A stretch of 64,000 nt of DNA from Populus alba. Its lineage: Eukaryota; Streptophyta; Magnoliopsida; Malpighiales; Salicaceae. The notes under the pieces were generated by a model. It worked only from the letters and a program-made list of their open reading frames with translations. It was not told the origin of the DNA and ran no database searches. Position numbers and translations under genes: made by a program. Positions within the stretch are counted from its first letter, which is position 1. Every line of letters starts with the position of its first letter. Shown here one piece after another: positions 22,182 to 34,800 of the stretch. The stretch covers positions 16,992,519 to 17,056,518 of the forward strand of contig NC_133287.1 in NCBI RefSeq assembly GCF_005239225.2. Direction: 5' to 3'.

Positions 22182-24974
22182 ATGTCTGATCGCGTGCTAC
22201 AGTCATATCAAGATAGGGATGATATTCCCGTAAAGTCCACGAAGCAGCGCCAGTCTATTTGGATGTCTCATTGGACGCGCGCGAGTTGCAGGAAGGCAAA
22301 TGAAGCTCCAAAACAATTAGGTCATGATCCTCCGGAAGTTGGTAATGGTAACAAATATCACAGCTTACTTAGTGGGCCAGAGATGGAAACTGGTAGTTCT
22401 AAATTTGTCACGGGACTTGGAGAAGTAAACAAGGGGAAAAGGATCAACGTCATGAACGATAACCTTACAATGAGTCCGAAAAGGTTGAGGAATGAAATGT
22501 TTGATGGACAGTCTTCTTTTGCGATGTTCAAACCTTCTCAAGATAGGGAAAGTGTTTTATTTCTGGAGAATGTTGTGTCCTCTGGCAATCGTGAAGGAGT
22601 CTTAAAGTCACGAATTGGTGCCAATTCTGAATATGATGTTTCCCTCGGGAGAAATGAGGATCACCTACCCTCAATACCGGCACAGGCTCTTCCTGAGGTG
22701 GAAATTCATGAAAGAAAATCTCAGTTTCAGGCTGAAGATCTCAACTTGGTTCCAGAGCAGCGAGTCAAGTCTAATAGTTTACTAGAAAGGAGTAGCAGAG
22801 TTGTTTCTGCACATGTTCAGGATGATTTTGTAAGGTCAACCTCAGATATTGTGCCATATGAATTTGAAGTTGGAAGATCTCCAATTCAGCCCTTTTTCTC
22901 TAGGTTAGATCACATTAATGAATCAGGCTCTACATCTTTGGTTCATGAGAAGAAAATGAATAAAAATGCAGGTCTTCTCTTTCGTGATCCCTCAACCAGC
23001 AATAATCAGCTAAGAGAGTCATTTCACTTGATGCCAAATCGTTCTGGTTTTGAATTTCTTCCTAGGCAGATCAGTACCAGAGGTGATAGCCAATTAGAAA
23101 AATTATATAATGGATCATATGCACTACCAACACTGCCCTCCGTTCATGATGGGGAGACAATGAGAATACGTACTACAATAGACTCCATAGAAGAATTTTC
23201 TAGAGGTCCTCCGACGTACACTCAGACCACTCATCGCTTTTTCATAAAAAAAAAGACTGACGTGAACTTACCTGATGGTGCTCAGATGTTTAGAGAGTCA
23301 GCAATATCCACTGAAATTAAGGGAAAAATGGTGACTGAACTCCTTGCAATATCTCCGGATTTTGGTTTCGATATCAAGCAAGGAGTGAAGCTACTACCTC
23401 TGGACAGTTCCACAGGGAGTGAAGGAAAAGAGAGCACTGGGAATTTTAGGACTTCTGCAGTTGTTAAGGAGAATGATTCATTGGCTGAAGGAAAAGAAAA
23501 CACTAAGAATGCCAGTACTTCTGCTGTCAATGAAGAGAGTGATTCATCTGCTGAAACTGACACCATGGGTATGGATGCTTTCTGTGAGAACCATCTATCT
23601 GGTATGTATGGTCCATATCTTGTATGGATGGTTTAGTTAAATCTTAGACTGTAGTGTTGACAATCTATGCTTTGGAGCACAGCCCTCAAATGAAGTTGCT
23701 AAATATAATTACCTAATCTGAACAGTGTTCATGAGTTTTGTATCTTTTTAGCGTAGTCCTAGCTTGCAAATTAGTGAGTTTTTTTCTTTTGTGTTACAGG
23801 TGTGGCTTCATTGCAATCAGATAAGGTAACTTTACTACTTTCTGATCTCTAAGCTATAGTGTCCCCTCGAGTGATTTTCTAAGGTCACTTGCATTTACAA
23901 AAACTAGTGAAGGTAAAAACATTGTCTTATGCACATTGTTTATAGACAACATATTTGATCTGCTCATTTACTTTTGTTAGGTCAGCATTTCACACAGCTG
24001 TTTTAGTTGCCATTGCCACCCAGGATTTTGGTGGATTTTTTATCTTTAGGCTTTGAAATCATGCCACCACAAATAATAGTTATATTCTACAAGTGTTTTG
24101 CCTTGTTTTGTTAGTTTTTCTCTTTGGTTTAAGCCAAGGAATTTGTGTAAGAGCTCATAACTCTGTAAAAACTTCCAGAATCAAAGGCTTACAAGGCCGT
24201 CGCCTCATTTGTTCACATGATTAGTTATAAACTTTGTAGGACATCAACGAGGGCCAGAAGTTGCCAGCTTCTCAAGCTGGAATGCCTTCAGTCAGACAAG
24301 AAACCAAGGGCAGACAGATGAACACCGAATTACCTGATATAAACCAAGAACTTACTGTACTTCCAGGTTTGGCAAGGTCACCAGATAACATGGAGACAAG
24401 CACCTCAAGAACCCAGAGTTTGGATGCGGAATGCTTCCTTCCCCATGCCGAGCACTCCACAAATTCAAAATCTAGTGATTGCCCCGACACTCCTGTGAGA
24501 CTGGACCCCTGCAGCAGATGGTTTAAGCGTCTCAAAGCAAGTGTTTCAAAAGTTGAAGAAGCATCATCCCACCAGAAATTTAGTAAGTTGTTCAACAAAA
24601 TGCTAAGACATAGTAAGACTAGTTCAGAACCAAAGACAAGCGAGTCTGATGGTAAACTGTCTATGTCAGATCAGACTGCAGAGTTACTGAGGAATGCTGA
24701 ATCCTATTCAACTGACCCAGCAAGGAAAATTCAAGAAATAACACTGTCTCATGTTTGGGTTCAGAGGTGGTTTCATAATCCATCTGCATCTCCGAAAAAG
24801 AATCCTGGAGCTGTGGCAGTTTCCAAGCCAGAGAGTTCAGAGGCAGCACTAGACTTCCAGAAGAAGCAGTTTCCTAGCACTGCTGCCATGGCTCTGATGG
24901 GGAAGGCCATGAATGGTTTTTGTCCATGTGAATACAGAAAAAGTGGGTCTTCTGTAGTCTGGAATACCAAGTGA
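22182..24974 (+). CDS. PCH1: PCH1/PCHL-like phytochrome B-interacting regulator
   Basis: Exons 22182-23601, 23800-23825 (a 26-nt microexon) and 24240-24974 join in frame to 726 residues. All introns are GT-AG (GTATGT, GTAACT). Most of the protein is Ser/Glu/Asn-rich and looks disordered. The conserved part is the C-terminus: a WFKRL segment, SHVWVQRWFHN, then FPSTAAMALMGKAMNGFCPC and a final VVWNT. I recognise this as the PCH1/PCHL type (annotated in Arabidopsis as an F-box-family protein), nuclear proteins that bind phyB, stabilise its active form and maintain photobodies. Support from context: in Arabidopsis this gene neighbours RPS25 and DHFR-TS, both present here. If the first intron is retained, the frame ends 11 codons later and the conserved C-terminus is lost. 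I see no F-box. The assignment rests on memory of the C-terminus and synteny. Confidence 0.68.
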
Positions 24975-25408
24975 TTCAGGGACAAGCTTTCTTAAGAAAA
25001 TGCTAGGAATGGAAAGTGAGATGGGCAGTGCGCAGGATGTGCTGGTTATCTTACTGGTTGCCATTAGCGCAGCAAGTTGAAATCTTTGACGATCAATCCT
25101 CCATCAGATCAATGGACTGCAGACGAATTTTGTATAGCCTGAATGTTGCTTTGGTATTTATCCTGCCTGAAATTGTTTACATTGCTTGCTTTCCTCCTAT
25201 GATCAGAATAGGTATTGTCGATGGAACTTGTGTGAGAGATTTGACAGAGGTCTTGTTTAGGTTGAGAAAGGGGCAACCCAGCCTCTGCTGCTTTTCATAG
25301 TGCAAATCTGAGAGGACTTGACCGCACTCGAGCATGCCCCTATTGACCCTCCATATGTACTGCAAGCAAACTGGAGTAATGCTGTAATATCTGGAACCAG
25401 AAGCTAAA

Positions 25409-25414
25409 AATAAA
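25409..25414 (+). terminator. Polyadenylation signal of the PCH1-like gene
   Basis: A canonical AATAAA lies 435 bp after the stop codon, in a region that stays moderately GC-rich up to here and turns AT-rich afterwards. This gives a 3' untranslated region of about 450 bp. Confidence 0.5.
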
Positions 25415-25449
25415 AGATTTAACTGGAGGGGATTGTACTTCTTCAAACT

Positions 25450-28009
25450 TAGATGCTTAATAATTATTTACACACATGCAGTTACATGCAGAAATACATC
25501 ACCATACCTCACATCAGCTGTACTTGTCATGCATACACAAGTATGGTCTTTGGCTTTTGATATTTTAATGTGATCTACTTGAGTGGGGCTGTCATATCCT
25601 GCATTAGGCTGAAAATGGAAGAATAATGCATGAATAGAAGAGAGAAGAACAACCTGGGTGTTTCAATTTTCCTTCCATATTCTCTCAGAACAGTGTTTTT
25701 CATTCCTCTGAGCTTTGATATGCAATTGCGTTTCTCAGAGTTCATCTTCTAAGAGGCAGTCGTGTCTGACATTTAGGTTTGTTCTTTATTGTGCTGTCCG
25801 GGTGTCTTTATCTTTTTGATTATGCCACGAGCTGGGAGCTATAAAACGCAGGCCTTCCAATTCATGAGTGAACCTTTCCCTTAAGATATAATTCTTCTCT
25901 ACTGTCTCCTAATCCAAGTTTGAGCATTTCTAATAAAAGAAATATTGTGCACAATTAATATTTAGTTGAATGGAGTTGCTTTCTCTAGTTCTCTCTCACA
26001 TGGACTGAGAGATCAGAAGAAAAAAAGAGTTGCAGGAAAATTCAAAATTCGTTTTATAATGTATCAATACAAGTCTGTAATATATTCTTGATTATTCCTG
26101 AAATAACATTGAATGAGAGATCATGGATTTATTGAGTGTTTTCATATATAACAAAAGTTGCAATCGTCTCTAAATTAATTATTCCTGTGGGGTTTGAAAA
26201 TAATATTAACCCGAAGATTTTTAAAGCAAGTATTCTACTATTTTCTTCAACAAATCTAGATTTATTCTTCTTCTTTTTGAATACCTTTTTTATTATCTTT
26301 TATTTTAGTCTTGTAACACTTTTCTCTAATATCTTATAGGGATCTAGAACCTTGATCAATTCAGCCAATTCAGTTAACACTTTATCATGCATTTAGTGGA
26401 AGTACACTTTGTATAGATTTTGAGGGAATTTAGTTAGAAAACCATACTCTTTCAAGGTAGGACACATGTTTATATTCTCAAAAGTAGGATACTTGCTCTC
26501 CAAAAAAATATATCAAGGCTTTAATTGTTAAATTTTGCACTGACGCCTTCGTAATTTCCTCTCATATTTCTTCAAAAACTCATCCTCGTGAATGCTTTTC
26601 ATGTGTGAGATGAGCTTCTTCAAGTTGTTTCTGGAGCAACTCACATTTTTTATGGGTAGCAATTTACTATCATCCAATCTTAGGCAATCCCCCCTTCTAA
26701 CAACTGTAAGGATTTAGAATTCAGCCCGTATTCAACAGAGTTCATCTCTTTAATGGTGTCCATGTTATCAGCTTTAAGTCCAACAATTCAAGATGCTTTT
26801 TAGGGTTAAGCATGTATTAATACAACAATGTTTATTTATGAAACATGTAGACTATAGGCAGATTCTATGTCCTTTTATGCGAGACATTGAGGTAGGCACT
26901 ATCTAGACTTAAAAGGATCTTTTACTGTCCCAATGATTACCCTTGTAAAGGTAATATAGGGGCTCGGTAGGTGGTGAAATGGTACATATATCAATCACTA
27001 CTAGTCTAAACACTCAACAAAGAGTCGGATGGTTTCATGAACTTAAACCTTGACTGAAAGTCATAGGGTAATCCACTACTCTCTCACCTAACCTCAAGTT
27101 TCCATATGTATGCATTCTAGAGCGATATATCACAAATAAACTAGTGATGCACGAAGACATTCATCGATATCTAACATATATGCACAAGCAAGATTAAAAC
27201 ACTAAAGCATAAATAAGAAAAAAAATTCAAATGCAAAAATTTAAATACATCAGGTCACATAAACCACATAAAACACACAAATCCTAGTCCAAAACTACCA
27301 AAAATATACAATCCCGAGTGGAGTCGTTATTTTATTGCATGTGTACACACAACGTTGTGGCGTCGGGATCAAGGAGTTGCCACCTAAATTTAGCATTCTA
27401 GACCTCTAAACACATTGCTATTAGTTATCACAAACAACATTACCAATATCAAGCATAGTTGAATCTAAAGAACTAATAAATAACATCAAATAATCAATAA
27501 GATGCATGAAGTTTCAATTTCTAAAACTGCCAAATCTTATCTAGCTTACATATTTATGCAATTTGGATTCAAAATTAGTTTCCTAAACATATTTTGGTCA
27601 TGAACAAGCCTTGTAAACATAGGATCAACAACATTGCTTTACAATGAATTAATCAAACAAAACAAAACAACCCAACATTGTTTTATCAAAACTAACCTAA
27701 CTAGAAAGCTTTTGGCACATTAAAAACATCAAACACACCCTAAAAACAAATATTAAAATGTAGAATCAAGATCACAACAACAAAAAATACAAATATAACC
27801 CTTACTGATAAAAAAAATATTCATATTGTCTCAAGGAAATATCAAGAACAGGATCTTCGATCGGTGGAGCTCATTCGACTAGAGAAGAAGGTAATTAAAA
27901 TCTCACTTACAACTTATGAGGTTAAATTTAAACTTTTGGTTGTAATTATGAATGCTAAGTATGAAAGTAATATGGATGAATCGTAAATATGATGTGAAAT
28001 CAATGTAAT
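25450..28009. other. Intergenic region with decayed repeats
   Basis: No gene supported. 26680-27420 carries phrases such as GGAGTTGCCACCTAAATTTAG (27375) and repeated marker-like segments common in decayed plant LTR-element DNA. Short ORFs (e.g. 26136-26339) are AT-rich and not credible. Confidence 0.35.
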
Positions 28010-28660
28010 TGAGTTGTTTTTGCAATGAGTGAAAGCCAATGTTGGAATCATATTTGAAGTTTTTCAGAAATAAATGAGATGTAGTTGATTTTGTAATTAG
28101 CGAAAGCCAATATTAGAATTGTTTATGAAGTTTTTCAAAAACAATGAGATAGAGTTGCTTTCACAATAAGCGAAAGCCAATATCAGAAACCAATGAATTT
28201 GAGCTGCTTTCACAATGAGTGAAAGTCAATGTTGGGATCGTTTTTGAAGTTTTCAGAAACTAATAAATTTGATTTGCTTTTGCAATGAGTGAAAGCCAGT
28301 GTTGAGATTGTTTCCAAAGTTTTCGGAAACTAATGAATTTGAGTTGCTTTCACAATGGATGAGAAAGCCAATGTTGAGATCGTTTCCAAACTTTTTGGAA
28401 ACCAATGAATTTGAATTGTTTTCACAATGGATGGAAGCCAATGTTGAGATCATTCTGAATTTTTTGCAAACCAAATGAAATTGGGTTAATTTCACAATGA
28501 GAGAAAGCTAATGGTGATATTGTTTCTGAAGTTTTTCGGAAACCAATGTAATGAAGTTGTTTTCACAATAAGCAAAAGCCAATGTTAGGACCATTACCGA
28601 AGTTTTTAGAAACCATGTAATTGAGGTTCTTTTTGAAATATACAAAAGCTCAATGTTAGG
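28010..28660. repeat. Minisatellite, period about 69-70 bp, about ten units
   Basis: Each unit has the order TTGCTTTCACAATGAGTGAA, AGCCAATGTTGAGATCGTTT, then GAAGTTTTCGGAAACCAATG. Units drift by substitutions and small indels, and one near 28150-28200 is shortened to about 50 bp by loss of the middle. The minus-strand ORF over this stretch is a by-product of the repeat. Confidence 0.85.
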
Positions 28661-29559
28661 AATGTTCTCCCTAGATTGGTAAAAATCAATAGGGGGAGAT
28701 GAGTTGTCGAAATAAAACTAGTATGGCGAAGTCTTCGTAAATTTTTTATGATTAAGTATATTCTGGTTGTTTTATGAATGGATGTGTAAATGTCATGTGT
28801 ATTATTATGGAAGTGTAACCATCATTCATGAAATCTTCTAATGGATTGTATAGGTATAATAAGTACCCTCATCGTATATACTGAGGAGTAAAACTGTGTT
28901 TGAAATACAAATTTATGCTTAATTAATCTTTGTTGCAAGAACTCTATGTATTGGTGGACCAAGTAATTATGTGGTAGATGTACTTTAGGATTTCAAAACT
29001 TTCATTGTGCATGTAATTAATTTTGTAAACTAAACTAAAAACTCTTTCTATTACCTCTCTTTTTCAATGACATTGTCATATCTATGTGGATTTATGTAAT
29101 GAAATCCTTAAGTAAAATATTTTATGTAAGATGACATTTATGTACTTTCCATATAAATTTTCATGTGTTTAAATTATGCTCCTTTATCTATATATATCTC
29201 AAAATCAGTAGGTATGTGTGATTTAACATGTTCCTTTCCTAGCAATTATTTATAGTTAAATTCTTGTGAATGAATATGGTGTTGTTATCAAAAGGTGATA
29301 TATATATATGAGGTTGAGATTGACTTGTGGTTAAGATGATATGGAATAAGTTCTAAGATAAATGGTCTATGTGGTTATAATAATTGTGCAATGAAGGAAT
29401 TAGTCAATAACTTGGTATGCCTATTTATAAAGAAAACTCTGTCAAAATTTCTTTAGAACTGTTTATCAATAGAGGAATATGATTATATGTATAAATACAA
29501 AAACAATACCACAAAAAAAGTCACAAACAAAATACATACTCAGTTTAAAATGTGAAATC

Positions 29560-31070
29560 ACTGTAGTATTTCCATATTTAATATCCTCTAAAGGATTGGG
29601 GTGTTACAAGTTGGAATCTCTGTGCTTGGCTTGTTTTGTAGTGGTGGTTTTGGTTTTGAGGATTTTAGTGATTTTGCCAAACTTAGAGACCAATGAGTTG
29701 TTTTTGGGCCATTTTGTTTTGAGAGAAATGTGGTCAACCCTTGATAAGAACCTATTGAGAAAGTTTTGAGTGTGAACACACGAAAAAAGTTAGTGGTTTT
29801 GCCAAATGGATGTCATTGTCATGACTAATTGGGTTGATCATTTTCAAGGCCTCATTAGAGCAACTTCAATGTGAACATTGATAGAAAAGGTGCACACTTT
29901 TCATTTAGATCCAATTTTGCTCAATTTGAAGGTATGTAGCTTCACCCTTATTCATCCAAAGGTGCCAACTTGATCATTTTAGAATTTAAAAATGCAAGGA
30001 AAGCTGATCGGGGACAAGATGATGGAGATTTCTATGAAAGAATTTGGGTGTAAACGTTAAAATTTATGGTCATGAGATTGTAAAGGGAATGTTTCTTAGT
30101 TGAATGGTGGTGGTTACAACTCTTGAGGTGGTCGAAAATACCACATTTATTCATTTAAAAATGCCTACTCAACCATCCAAAATCGTTAAGAAAAAAGATG
30201 AATAGTGGGTGAAAACACGCCGTCTAGGTTAAACCCTAGAAATTAGCATTTTTTAATTTAGGATTTGGATAATTTCAATTTGGTCCCTGCTCTTCCAATC
30301 CTTTTTAATTGCACTCATAATTGTCTCCTAACTTTTAAATGCATGCAATTGCACCCCTGTCAAATTCAAATATCTGCCCCAAAGTTTAGTGCCTTTTACA
30401 AACAAGTCATTGGTTTTCAATTTGTTCAATTTCATCCTTAATTTACCATCAAAATTTCAATTTGTTTCAATTTGACCCCTGATTTCACCAATTTCTACCC
30501 CTGAAATTGTGCGCCACTTATAGGTTGGTCCTTAGTCTTAAGAATTTGCAATCAAGTTCTTAAATGACCTTTAAACTTTATTTTTTATATATATAATTAA
30601 GCTCTTGATTTAACCAATTAAACCTTTCAAAGTATAAATTCATTCCTCAAACTTCAATTTCTTTCAATTAACACTCAAATTGACTCTAAACAATTATTTA
30701 TCTTTCAATTAAGTCGTCAATTTCAAAATTTTCATTGAGTTCTTATCCATCAAAATATGTGTTTCTTTACCATGGATAAAAAAATTTTCACCAATATAGT
30801 TTTTTGTCAGTCAGAATTGAGTTGTCAATTTTTTAAATCTTATACATTTTAGTCCTTCAATTTTTTGATTTGCCATCTCGATCCTCCATCATCAAACTTG
30901 GGCAATCTTTTAGGCTTTTTTTAGTGTATGTACTCTTGTATTTAGATTTTTGTTTCTTGATTTTTTTATGGGGTAAAACATGAATAACAAAACATATTTG
31001 ACACGTTGCATTGCAAAGAAGCTCCATGGTGTCACTGAAGGAATTGTTGCAACCCATGAATTGCCACTGA
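29560..31070 (+). repeat. Decayed retroelement-like block, orientation +
   Basis: The block starts near GGTGTTACAAGTTGG and contains GGGTTGATCATTTTCAAGGC and GTGCACACTTTTCATTTAGA, then a long run of repeated 'CAATTTGGTCCCT'-type phrases (30260-30900). The reverse complement of 62750-64000 shows the same sequence of landmarks, so both are copies of one family in opposite orientation. It has no intact coding frame. Confidence 0.55.
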
Positions 31071-31559
31071 GGACTCGGTCTTTAAAGGGGTCCTGTAATC
31101 ATACTGTCGAGGGCAACACCTGAGCGGCACTCGACAACAACATCGTTTAGTGTGTGACATAATGTTAGATTTGGTAGATGAAAATCACGAAGAAGTGTTG
31201 TCACTTTTTATCATTTGGGTTTTGAATCTAAGGAAACTTATGATGATGTCATTTTGAATCTGAATCTAGATATAAGCTGTGAAGTTTTTATAATGATATA
31301 TTTAGGATCCAAGTTGGAGAAATTTAATCTCCATATGTGAAGTTTGAGGTTTAATTTAAATATGTAAAAATTGATCCCAAAAGCACTCAAAATGCTTAGA
31401 ACAAAAATTTAAAAGAAGAATAATAAGATGGCAGCAGCTTCTTCTGCTTTCATGTGGAAACTGGATACATAGAAATGATCCACTATTTCACTTCACGACT
31501 CCTTTTATCTTACACGAGACTCTGTCTAAGTTATTCGTATATAAATGGTGAGTGTAGGT

Positions 31560-31565
31560 TTTATT
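31560..31565 (-). terminator. Polyadenylation signal candidate of the AGPase large-subunit gene
   Basis: AATAAA on the minus strand about 310 bp after the stop codon, at the edge of the transcribed, less AT-rich stretch. Confidence 0.4.
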
Positions 31566-31873
31566 GCAAGCATTAGCAGGCTTATTTCATTATTTCAAAC
31601 AAAGTACAAGTACAGACTTCAAAAGGACCCGAAGCAGCTGATAACTAGGGACTTGTATCAGATCTTAACTCGGGCTCTATTTTTACAAGCAAGGAGGGAT
31701 CCTGTGGTTTACGTAGGATAATGCAGGGGCAGCTTGCTTGCTTCTATCTTTTGAGACCAAAATGCTGCCTCTACCATTCTTAAATAGGCACTAATAAAGA
31801 GCTTCAAAATGTTCTTGTCTCAACACCCTATTGGAACCAAGTCCTTGATAAATAATTGAGATCCAACATCTAT

Positions 31874-34800
31874 TTATATAACTGTGCCATCCTCTATTGT
31901 TGCCTTTTCCAATATAATCGTGATTCCAGATCGAATGTAGAACCCTTTTTCTTCCCGGTCTGCTTCTTGCACACCCTGCAAAACCAAAGCATTGAGATAC
32001 ATGCATGCAAAATTTTCATAGGAGTCTATTGAGAAGGATTGTGTGTATGAGCATAGTTTGAATGAGTGGTGTTACTTACATCTTTATTCGTAATGATCAC
32101 ATCTTTCCCTATCTTCGCATTCTTGTCAATTATGCAGTTCCTTCAGAGAAAAAACACATACTTTTTGTCAGAAATAACCATTTATGTAGTAGTCTTATTA
32201 AAGAAGTAAAAAAAAGGAGGTGGTGGGAGGAGGGAGGCATCCATATATTTCGTTTAAGTTTTCAGTCTATTTTCCAATATTGAGTCCAGTACCTGATTTT
32301 TGTGTTCCTTCCTACGCCAATTGGGACTTTGCCCTCTGCCAGAAGAGAGGCAATTTCAGCTTCAGTTTGGTAGTGGTCTGCCCCAAGCATCACGGTATCC
32401 TGGAGACAGAAAAAAGAGAGATGGTTGTAGCTCACTCAAGTAACCAGAAAGGAAAAAGGAAATGTAAAGAATGGAAGAAAAGATGACGGGTCACCTTTAA
32501 CTCAACGCCATAATCTAAACGGGAGCGTTCGCCGACCACAGAGTGTTGGACAGTGCATTCTCTCAAGAAACATCCATGGGAAATTATTGCATCTACAATC
32601 TGAAAAATCAACCCAAAAAACATCAGAAGGAAAGTAATTCATCAAATCCACAAATTGGAGCTCAATGTACACCAGCATACCCGGCATTTATCAATTTTGG
32701 TTGGTGGTAGGAATCCAGGAGATGTATAGAAGGGTGTCTTTGGGTCATAAAACTCAAACTTAGGAGGCTGCAGAAAATATATAGTCAATCAAAAACATGA
32801 ATCTTTTTTCAGTGAAAAGAAATTCAAGCATATATGCTTGAAATAATATGTAAAGCTAATTACAAATTACTGAAGCATGGAAACTCAGATGGCTATATTG
32901 CATCTGAAGCCAGAAATCTTTGCAAGGCAGTAATGCTTCACATATCTTCTCATCTTATATATATGGTAGCAATAGCAAGTGCCACGAAAAGGCAAGAGAA
33001 AAGGTGCCCGGTGTCATTGAGAGACAAAAGAAGTTGCAGAAAAATTTCATATTTTCTTCAGATGACATTATCCGCTACATATCTATATACCTTTTCGATC
33101 GCATGGTAAGTAAAAGAGTGGTATGGAATTTAATTCCAAAATGTCAAGAGTCATAATTATAAAACTAACCTCTTCAGCCAGGGCCAAGTTAGCTTCATAA
33201 AATGACTTAATGGTTCCTATATCCTCCCAGTAGTCTTTGAAAATATATGCCTGCGAAGCAATATTATGTTAGAACTATATTTTCTACAGGAAGCGTACAT
33301 GTTGCATAGAGTAAAACAAATTGAATGTGAGCAAGAAAAGAGCTCAGTTTTTTAGATCTTCGTTATAAGCTTGTTTATTCTTCTTATACTCCATGGTAGG
33401 AAAAAGGGAGCAAGGTGGACGGTAAGTTTTGCTCTAGGCTGACAAATCATCCTTCTGTCAAAACAGATTGAGAAACATATTAAAAGAACTAATATTTAAA
33501 CCTATAAAAGTTCTCTTACTTGGACGTTGTGCTCCATTACAGCTGCAGGAATGATCTCAGATCCAAAGTCATTTGATGTGGGATACCTCCACCTCAGAAG
33601 CTTCAATAAAATATCTGTTTTAAACACATAGACCCCCATTGATGCAATATAGGAAGACTTCAAGGCATCTTGCGGAGACAACCCTAGATGAGTCGTATCC
33701 ACTTGCTGCAGAGGATCAACAAAAATATATATGCTCAAATTGGAGTAATTCAGTATGATCTGGATTTCATAGTACTTTTATCACTATAACATAAGGTAAT
33801 TGCGTAAGGAAGCCAGATGATCAAAATTTCAGATTTTATATAGAAATTATGATGTTATTTAACAGTCTTGAGGAAAATGCCAGAGATTTAGACACGGCAG
33901 GCACCTAGATACTTATTCTTGCCAGAATATAAGAGGGGCATGCTTGTGGGTGTAGATTCAAAGGATGCTATGAAAAAAGTAAGTCTAAACATGAGAATTC
34001 TGAAATCCTCACCATTTCCCTCAATTCTGAACCCTTCGGTTTTTCAGTGAATTGGGAAATTTGGCCCTTGCTGTCTATTTTAACCAGTCCATAATCTGAT
34101 GCACGGCTGCAAAGCAATCAAGATGAAATGTTATAAAACAAAAGTTTCCATAACCAGCAAACCAAGAAAAAATATCACTTGAAGCAAAGATAAAGACTCA
34201 ACAGACCTTTCGCCCACAGCAACACATGAAATTGTAATATCAGCATTACTATCAACATGATGCTGTTGATTCATAGCAAACAGGTAAGCCAGAGTTAAGA
34301 ATATGTTAATATATTTAAAGTCCATTTCATTAGAGAAACAATGGCATACTTGCACGAAGTCCATATAATCCATTCGGTAAAGATGATCTCCAGACAAGAT
34401 AAGAATATTCTCAATGCTCCTGTTCTTGGCATCCTACAAAAGCCAACATAATTTGTAAGACTTCAATTCAATTTGAGCAAGGACTGGAGCAATGTGGAGT
34501 GTGATTAGTTATTTACAGATGAAATTTCCTCATAAGTTTTCATATTCACCTCAAAAACCCATGTGAATTGCCTCACAGCATCTGCTGTTCCTTGGAACCA
34601 TTTCATTCCTGCTTCCCCAGGCGTTTGAGTTGCAGCTAAAACCTGTTAATCATATGTGTTCACAATTCAACACCTCGTTATGAAGAAATCATGTTAGAAA
34701 TTTGATGCGATTTTTATTGATTAAATCCCTTGACATATAAGAAGTCCGATTAGAATAACGTGCTGTCAATGTTATCATTGAGATTTTCTTATAACTCATC

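Noticed and set aside
28253..28495. 80-codon minus-strand ORF with internal repeats
   Set aside because: Its repeats are just the translated ~70-bp minisatellite; no start context.
28010..28660. CRISPR-like array
   Set aside because: Repeats are adjacent diverged units without unique spacers, and the DNA is nuclear plant DNA.
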